Shown here: in pieces, positions 57,934 to 64,000 of the stretch | Numbering within the stretch: position 1 is the stretch's first letter | How the letters are laid out: each line of letters begins with the position of its first letter | Source of the DNA: Aurelia coerulea | Lineage: Eukaryota > Cnidaria > Scyphozoa > Semaeostomeae > Ulmaridae | Assembly: GCA_039566865.1 (NCBI GenBank) | Contig: CM076960.1 | Coordinates: 6,744,001-6,808,000 of the forward strand | Reading direction: 5' to 3' | DNA length: 64,000 nt | Translations under genes and position numbers: made by a program | Notes under the pieces: model-generated | Databases searched by the model: none | What the model saw: the letters and a program-made list of their open reading frames with translations, nothing else | Told to the model about the DNA's origin: nothing

Positions 57934-58813
57934 CAGGGTGTCTCAAAAAAATTGTGCCCCGTTTGTCTGAAGATTGCGACAAAACAAAAAAAGATACTCG
58001 CCAAACTTTTGCATGGTGGTGCTCTTCAGATGTTCACTTAAAGTTTGCCATCATAACTAGCTAGCTTCATGTGAGGTAAGAAATAGTTTCTGTCAGGTAA
58101 AGAAATAGTTGAAATTCCCTGATCATTATCAGAATTTTCATAAGAGCAATGACATTGGAGGCTGCTGTTTCATTTCATCCACGGAGCTATTTATCGCTGC
58201 AAAATAGTAAGACAAAATGGCCGACTGCTGGTTTCAGTCATCAGGCAAATTTGTCTCCTGAAGGTCATAGCTCCATCCTTTTCAACGGATTTTTACGGGG
58301 ATGGTAGCAAACTTTGATTGAATATCTGAAGAATAATATCATGCAAATTTTGGCGAGAATCATTTGCCGTTTTGTTCCTATCCCACCTGCAAATGTAACA
58401 CTTGTAAATATAATGATATCCTGTAGATTATGACCATTTATGTCCACGTAGTTTTGATATTTATCTTCTGTATTTACGTATTAATGTCCTTAGTTATTTT
58501 TCCATTTGTAAGTGGATTCAATTTAGATTAGTTGTATGTGTATATATTTGAATATATATATTATCATTAGCTCATTCGCAATATGTAATAAAAAAGATAT
58601 ATGTAGTCAAGAAAAACACATTCCAGTAAACGTTTCAGCGTAAGCCTTCATCAGTAATAACTTTCCAAATTCTAAGTCATTTTCATATTTGTATATATAT
58701 ATGTATAGCTAAGTGTAAAAAATCGAATAAAAATAAGGTAACAAACAAACAAACAAACAAACAAACAAACAAATCTTCAGGCAAACGGGGCACAATTTTT
58801 TTGGGACACCCTG
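57934..58813. mobile_element. Mariner-like foldback MITE, CAGGGTGTC termini
   Basis: TA lies on both sides; ends are CAGGGTGTCTCAAAAAAATTG and the inverse ending GGGACACCCTG. Same family as 52,994-53,579 (shared GACAAAATGGCCGACYGCTGG and GCCCCGTTTG). About 390 bases of foreign sequence split its right arm at about 58,385-58,772. Confidence 0.83.
58385..58775 (+). mobile_element. Likely LINE 3' tail with (AAAC)n, nested in a MITE
   Basis: The right arm of the surrounding MITE is broken between GCCGTTTTGTT (ending about 58,377) and TCTTCAGGCAAACG (from 58,774). The insert ends in eight AAAC units (58,743-58,772) after AATAAAAATAAGG, which looks like the tail of a 5'-truncated non-LTR element. 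No coding part or target duplication was made out. Confidence 0.6.
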
Positions 58814-59052
58814 TATATATGATAGCTTTTTAGCTCTTTTATATCAAATTTGTGGATTCAACATACAATTTGAAGAATCACGTACATAAATTCGATACGG
58901 TTTTATCTCAAACCTTTTGAAAATTAACATGCAAATTTATTTAGCTCCATAAATTGAAAATTTTTAGTAATCTCTTGAATTTGATATAATCGGGGGGGGG
59001 GGGGGCACAGAAGGGAGCAGCTTATCAGAGAGGGGAGCTTAATATAGAGGGG
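58814..59052. other. Spacer with poly-G run
   Basis: Contains 14 consecutive G at 58,992-59,005. No other feature. Confidence 0.6.
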
Positions 59053-61752
59053 CACAGTGATCCAGAGCATGGAATAAATGCCAAAACACAAATAGTTGCA
59101 AATGCAAAAATTTTCAAATCTGCCATAGAGAGGACACTTTGAGCTATTCAGAACAAAAATCCGTATAGAAATCGGACCAACGAGTGCAGAGAAATTGCAC
59201 TTTGAAATGGACAAAAATTGCCAGGCCATGTTTTTGTTTACATTTCCGGTGTATCACTTTTGAAATTAGCCTAAACCACCAATTTCAAACTTTCATTTCT
59301 CCAGTCTTATTCGTCCGATTTCAATAAACTTTTTTTTTAAATTGACCCTCAATGTCTGCGCAATTATACAACGTATCAGTTCTATGAAGTTACATCAATT
59401 TATTTGTTTATATGGCACATATTTGTCAAGGGGTATTTTTAGCAGTAGAACTACACGAGACCCCTAAATTTCTTCTTTCCTGGTGCAAACAAAAAAAGTG
59501 AGGAAAAAAGAGTCTTAAAAACTCATTTCGCACTAAACTTCAGGTATCGATGAAGGTTTCTGCCAAAGGGTTCGCTCAGGTTCGTACAGGTAAAAACTGT
59601 ATAGCCGATATAAAAAGTCGAGTCATTTAGGCCCATGTATGCTATTTTCTGTGATTTTCAATGATAGAATGTATATTTTATTTCTGGGTGGTTCCAATGC
59701 ATAGTTCTCGTTTTAATTGCACAGCCTTTAATAGCGAGGGTTTGAATTCTAATTAAAAAGAGGCATTATTTCATTACCTAACAATCACATTAACATTTAA
59801 ATGACTTGAATCGTACACGGGTTTAACATGGTTTACATTAAAATCACGGCAACAAGCATCTTATGTCTATGGCTGTTAAGATACAAAGCTTGGGCTTGAG
59901 GTCCATCTTTTGATCGTGGAAACTGCACTAATAGGTTACAGGAAGGTGTGCTGTGCGGAAAAAGGATTTCTGTCATTACCCAATCTCAGAATTTAGGGAA
60001 GATTTTTACACCTAATCTTTGAATACGAGTTACGTTTTCACAAAACAAAATTTTCGCTGCAAAACCACTGCAATATTTTTGTTTTACGTAAAAAAAGCAT
60101 TAGCAGGACTTTCAATTACCTAATATTAAAGTCACGGGAAACAGAACAGTGTCAGAATTTTTCGTAAATAATAAACCCTAGTACCAGAAAATTCACAACA
60201 AGATTATGAAAGTATACCCCGTTTCCAGAAATTCTGACAAAAACTCCCCTAAATGTCTATATGACCGGAAATTTGAGAACCCCCTCACCTGGGCTTTTAG
60301 TATATAAAGTACACTTCTGTTGTATAAGTCTTGAGAAAGAAACTTCATTTTGGACTTCAAATGAAAGGTCTCACGAGCCTTAGCTTTTTGGTTTATTACA
60401 TGTCGTGGGCAATGATAAAAACTATATAGTTATCATGAATTTTATGAACTTATAGTTACTCCATAGGCTGTGTATTTATCACTTTATCTTTCTTTATTCA
60501 ATACTTATTGCTGAATGTAAAAAATCCAAAGGAACTTTACATTAATTTTTGGTTAAGGTTGAAACTGATTACAGAATCGCACAGACTGAAACTATATTCT
60601 AAAAGTTATCTGCAATTTAGAAGACTAAAACTGTCATTTCAAAGAAAACCTCTTGGTTTATAATCCAATTAGAGTTTTTGTGGAACAAGTACATCTGAAA
60701 ATTTAGAGGAACTTTTGGTTGCAGACTGCGAAAAAGTTCTGTGTCAGTAAATCATGGCCCCTTTGTCCGGATGCTCATCAAATTTGCACCAGATATTGCC
60801 CATACTAGACACGATCCATTGAAGCGACAAATTCAGGTATGTGAGAATGAGACGTTCTTTGTATCAAACCAAGAAGGAGCTCTTTTTCCAAACATGAAAA
60901 AATGAACTACAGTTAATAGATCGAACGGTGTAGTTTGGACTTAGACCTAGTGTCCCCAAGCCATAGACATAAAATGCTTGTCGGCTAGACCGCGTTTGAT
61001 CCACTTAAATGCTAATATGCTTGTTAGGTAATGACATAATTCCTCTTTTTATTTAGAATTTAAACCCTCGCTATTACAGCTGTGCAATTAAAACGAAAAC
61101 TATGCAATGGAGCCACCAAGAAACCAAAAATACCATCTAATCACGGAAAATGACAGAAAATAGCATACATATGCGTAAAAGACTCGATTTTTATATCGGC
61201 TATAAAATTTTTACCTGTACGAACCTGAACCTTTGGCAGAAACCTTCATCGATACCTGAAGTTTAGTGCGAAATGAGTTTTTACGACTCTTTTTTCCTCA
61301 TTTTTTTTTGCACCAGGAAAGAAGAAATTTAGGGGTCTCGTGTAGTTCTACTGCTAAATATACCCCTTGACAAATATGTGCCAAATAAATTAAATAAATT
61401 GATGGAAATTCATAGAACTGATACGTCGTGTAATTGCGCAGACATTGAGGGTCAATTTAAAAAAAAAGTTTATTGAAATCTGATAAATACGACTGGAGAA
61501 ATGAAAAGTTGAAATTGTTGGTTTAGGCCCATTTCAAAAGTTATACACCGGAAATGTAAACAAAAACATGGCAGGGAAATTTTTTCAATTTCAAAGTGCA
61601 ATTTCTCTGCACTCGTCGGTCCGATTTCTATACGGATTTTTGTTCTGAACAGCTCAAAGTGTCCTCTCTATGATAGGTGTGAAAGTTTTTGCATTTGCAA
61701 CGTTTTGTGTTTTGGCATTTATTCCATAATTTTGACAATCTGGATCACTGTG
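59053..61752. mobile_element. 2.7-kb foldback element with ~800-bp inverted arms
   Basis: The left arm (59,053-59,874) and right arm (60,959-61,752) are inverse copies starting CACAGTGATCC. They share blocks such as AGAGAAATTGCACTTTGAAA, CACGAGACCCCTAAATTTC and CAACAAGCATCTTATGTC, with moderate divergence and small indels. The loop (59,875-60,958) shows no coding frame. The target duplication is unclear because both outer flanks are G-rich. Long arms suggest a Mutator-like or Foldback-type transposon, but no terminal signature is decisive. It lies inside the PTEN intron, so the pre-mRNA could form a very long hairpin. Confidence 0.85.
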
Positions 61753-62752
61753 AGGGGGTTTAATAGGGCTTTTAGGGTAATTGTTTGTTTGTATACACTA
61801 AACAGATGGAGTGTAGATTGATAAGCATTTAAGAGAACTATCGGTAAGTTTGACTTGCATTCTTTGTAAAATGAACCACAAACTTCGTTTTCATTCCTTG
61901 ACCAAGCTAGGCCAACGTGACCAAGGATTTATGAAATAGATGAAGTGGTGCTGTTCTGCTAGCCTAGGTCAATTTTAATTTTAAGCCGGCGTAACGTCAT
62001 GAATATTTGGAATATCAGAAAGTTCGCGAGTAAAATGTGCTCGTAGGCTTGCCGAGCACGTGCGGGAAAAGTAGTTTCAAAATTGCGTAACAGATTTGAA
62101 ACTGGGCTTGATTAGAGGGAAGGGGTAAGAACCGGTCAAAAGGGGGCGTTTCCCGCCATGAGATTACATATTTTCAAACGGCATTAGCCTTCCAGGTGTG
62201 AAAATTTTTAGGGTGTGTCTGCGCGTCAGCCAATCAAAGAAATAGAGCCTTTGCTGAACGAGACATAATGCATCAATTCATTGCCCCCCACCGGAGCAGG
62301 GCTTTGTAGTACTCCGTGCGTAGATAATAAACCGGGAGAGCATCTCAATATTGTCGCTTTTCCTGTTTTATTTTTCGTCTTTCTCATTAAACTGGTTTTT
62401 TATCTAATTGCAAAAAAAGGCTGTGATCACGAGGTTGACAAAATGGCGGAGAGCGAAGCAAACTGAAGTTGTTAGTGGTTCGAATATGTGCAAATTGTCA
62501 GCAGACAAGATAAGGAGAAATAGATCTGAGTTTGATTTTGTTTCATTTGAAGCCGAATATCATGCGGTGATTATGAGTAGGAGTGGTACTGGTGATGTGA
62601 TTTTAGAGCGCCTCAACATCAACACAACACATGCAAAATGCAACAAAGAATGATGATAATCAGACTTTAGGCCAAATCCGTGAAGCCTTATAGACTGGGG
62701 CAGGGCATTTAGTATTTACTATTGCTAGTCTTTAATATTGTATGGTGTAGAT
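61753..62752. other. Non-coding intronic stretch
   Basis: Nothing recognised; short open frames at 62,281-62,653 have no domain. Confidence 0.5.
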
Positions 62753-62818
62753 GAAACTAAACTGAACTGAACTGAACTGAATGGAACGGAACGGAACTAA
62801 ACTGAACTGAACTGAACT
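62753..62818. repeat. (GAACT)n-type pentanucleotide repeat
   Basis: About 12 units of GAACT with variant GGAAC units in the centre. Confidence 0.85.
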
Positions 62819-62949
62819 TTGTCTAATCAAAAGGGGGTATTTTCATGCCTTACCATGTGCCTTACATGTAAAGGCAGGGAAATGTGTGTATGTTCCAATT
62901 TAGGGGGTTTCTGCCGATTCCTAATATGTCCCTTATCGTCAAAAATAGT

Positions 62950-63240
62950 ATAGTCTGCCACGTATAAGATCATAAGAAACCCAATGGTCATTCAATACCT
63001 TTAAGATAATAGCCCATCTGGTATAAGATCATAACGTGCACATGATAAGGTTACCCACCACCTTTGGGATAATAACCCAACCAGTGTAAGATTATGATCC
63101 ACCAAGGATAAGGTTATCCATCCATTTAGTATATCGTAACCAATTGATTTAGGATAGTAAATGCCCATATAGTATGATAATCCACGAATTTAGGATAATA
63201 AAACTCCCAGTATAGAATTACCTACCAATTTAGGGGCATA
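62950..63240. repeat. Degenerate tandem repeat
   Basis: Motifs such as TTTAGGATAATAA, TATAAGATCATAA and CCACC/CCAACC recur at irregular 35-75-base spacing, consistent with a decayed minisatellite directly downstream of PTEN exon 7. Confidence 0.55.
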
Positions 63241-63286
63241 GTTTTCATAGCCTGGCATACTTTAACTGCGGAAAGCACAGACAAAC

Positions 63287-63388
63287 CTTTGAGAAATGTT
63301 CTTTGTGATAAAATTCCACCTTGATATCCCCACAAACTGGAATAGGTGCAGCCAGCACACAGCTGATTGTCTTGTTTTTCTTATTTAC
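63287..63388 (-). CDS. PTEN, exon 7 equivalent: C2 domain
   Basis: 102 bases, 34 codons, phase 0. The acceptor AAATTACAG (63,397-63,389) precedes VNKKNKTISCVLAAPIPVCG, and the donor TCAAAG|GTTTGT closes after FYHKEHFSK. The block PIPVCGDIKVEFYHK is nearly identical to human PLPVCGDIKVEFFHK, and the 3' end corresponds to human residue 267, the end of human exon 7. The human exon starts further upstream (residue 212), so this animal has an extra intron or a shifted acceptor here. The loop that forms the basic membrane-binding CBR3 in human reads KEHFSK|ER here, shorter and less basic. The 5' exons lie past the window end. Confidence 0.9.
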
Positions 63389-63599
63389 CTGTAATTTAAA
63401 TAGAGCTTGCTATAAAATTTTCAATTCTTAGAAATTAAAAATCATTCACAAACTATATCACTGACACAATGAATGTCATAAACTCTTGACATTGTCTACT
63501 GAAAACGGACACAGCCCGATACATTTAGTTTACTTTTTCTATGGCATTCAAAGTAACGAGGCTGTGCCTTTGCTGGTTCCTTTGGAAAAGGGGACAAAC

Positions 63600-64000
63600 A
63601 AGTATTGTTGATGGATAGAGTTCTGCTTGGAGAGATATTTCAGCATGAGTACCCCAGGGTTATATGTCAGGACCCTGGTTCTTCCTAGTGTATATTACTG
63701 ATTTAGCTGCTGATGTAAAGTATAATACAACGCTTGCTGATGATGCATCCTTGTTCACTGTAGTAGAAAATTCAAGCTCATCTGCCATTGATATGCTCAT
63801 CTGCTTGAAGTTGATAAGACAGTGGGCTCATGATTGGAAGATGTCCTTTAATCCAGATCCGCAAAAACGAGCTGTTGAATTGATATTTTCTAAGAATAGA
63901 ATTGAAATGAATCATCCAAAAATTCATTCAAATGACATACCAGCGATGGGAGAAGATGAACATAAACATTTAGGGATTATCTTGGGCTCAAAAGCTTTCA
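63600..64000 (+). pseudogene. LINE reverse transcriptase, partial (runs off the window)
   Basis: Plus-strand RT in the intron upstream of PTEN exon 7. VPQGYMSGPWFFLVYITDL (from 63,649) is RT motif B. TLADDASLF (about 63,730-63,755) is the catalytic box, with Leu instead of Tyr/Phe before ADD. KMSFNPDPQKRAVELIFSK and EHKHLGIIL are the following thumb-side motifs. A stop lies just before VPQG (ISA*), so it is defective. The frame then stays open to the window end. This is a Jockey/CR1-type RT. Confidence 0.85.

Larger units (their letters stand above)
56275..63286 (-). other. PTEN intron (7 equivalent)
   Basis: 7,012 bases between donor AAG|GTTTGT and acceptor TTTTAG. It holds a G-quadruplex-like tract (56,343-56,365), a LINE fragment, a mariner-like MITE with a LINE tail inside it, a poly-G run, a 2.7-kb foldback and tandem repeats near its 5' end. 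No other exon was seen in it. Confidence 0.85.

Noticed and set aside
62281..62653. Two overlapping 61- and 81-codon frames suggesting a small membrane protein
   Set aside because: No recognisable domain or splice context, inside a PTEN intron and on the opposite strand; too weak to call.
62950..63240. CRISPR-like array of repeats and spacers
   Set aside because: The repeats are degenerate and irregularly spaced, and the DNA is an animal intron.

Overview
The window is nuclear DNA of an invertebrate animal. It is AT-rich, has no operon-like coding, contains spliced exons with GT..AG borders, and is packed with animal-type transposable elements (BEL/Pao and Ty3/Gypsy LTR retrotransposons, CR1/L2-like LINEs, tRNA-derived SINEs, hAT, mariner-like, TTAA-type and other foldback elements). 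I cannot name the phylum; a cnidarian or another marine invertebrate would fit.

The one host gene I can support is the 3' half of PTEN on the minus strand: exon 7-equivalent (63,287-63,388), exon 8-equivalent (56,074-56,274) and the last exon with stop (51,833-52,105). They encode the second half of the C2 domain and the acidic C-tail ending in the PDZ-binding motif TRV. Both splice junctions fall at the positions and phase of human introns 7 and 8. The phosphatase exons must lie beyond the right edge.

Layout. 1-2,876: non-coding DNA, a truncated TTAA-flanked element and the RT part of a decayed LINE (minus). 2,882-9,039: a complete-length but mutated BEL/Pao element (minus) with 330-bp LTRs and a GGATT target duplication, inserted in that LINE. 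9,040-10,779: the LINE's 5' part (endonuclease, SGNH-like domain), carrying a tRNA-SINE. 10,780-21,755: non-coding DNA with several foldback/TIR elements, a second SINE and a second decayed LINE. The block 8,359-21,753 is repeated in tandem as 21,756-35,153 with only a handful of differences; copy 2 begins inside BEL gag. 35,943-41,050: a Ty3/Gypsy element (minus) with 197-bp LTRs, a CATT target duplication, a textbook -1 frameshift site between gag and pol, and a damaged pol. 41,051-51,306: LINE fragments, a large near-perfect palindrome, a non-autonomous hAT element and mariner-like foldbacks. 51,307-64,000: the PTEN 3' region, whose introns hold a 2.7-kb foldback, nested small elements, a SWIM zinc-finger fragment and LINE pieces.

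Apart from PTEN, the coding signal belongs to transposons or their ruins. Insertion order can be read from nesting: the LINE came first, the SINE and BEL landed in it, and the tandem duplication came last. LTR divergence (about 6/330 for BEL, 2/197 for Gypsy) far exceeds the divergence between the duplicated blocks.
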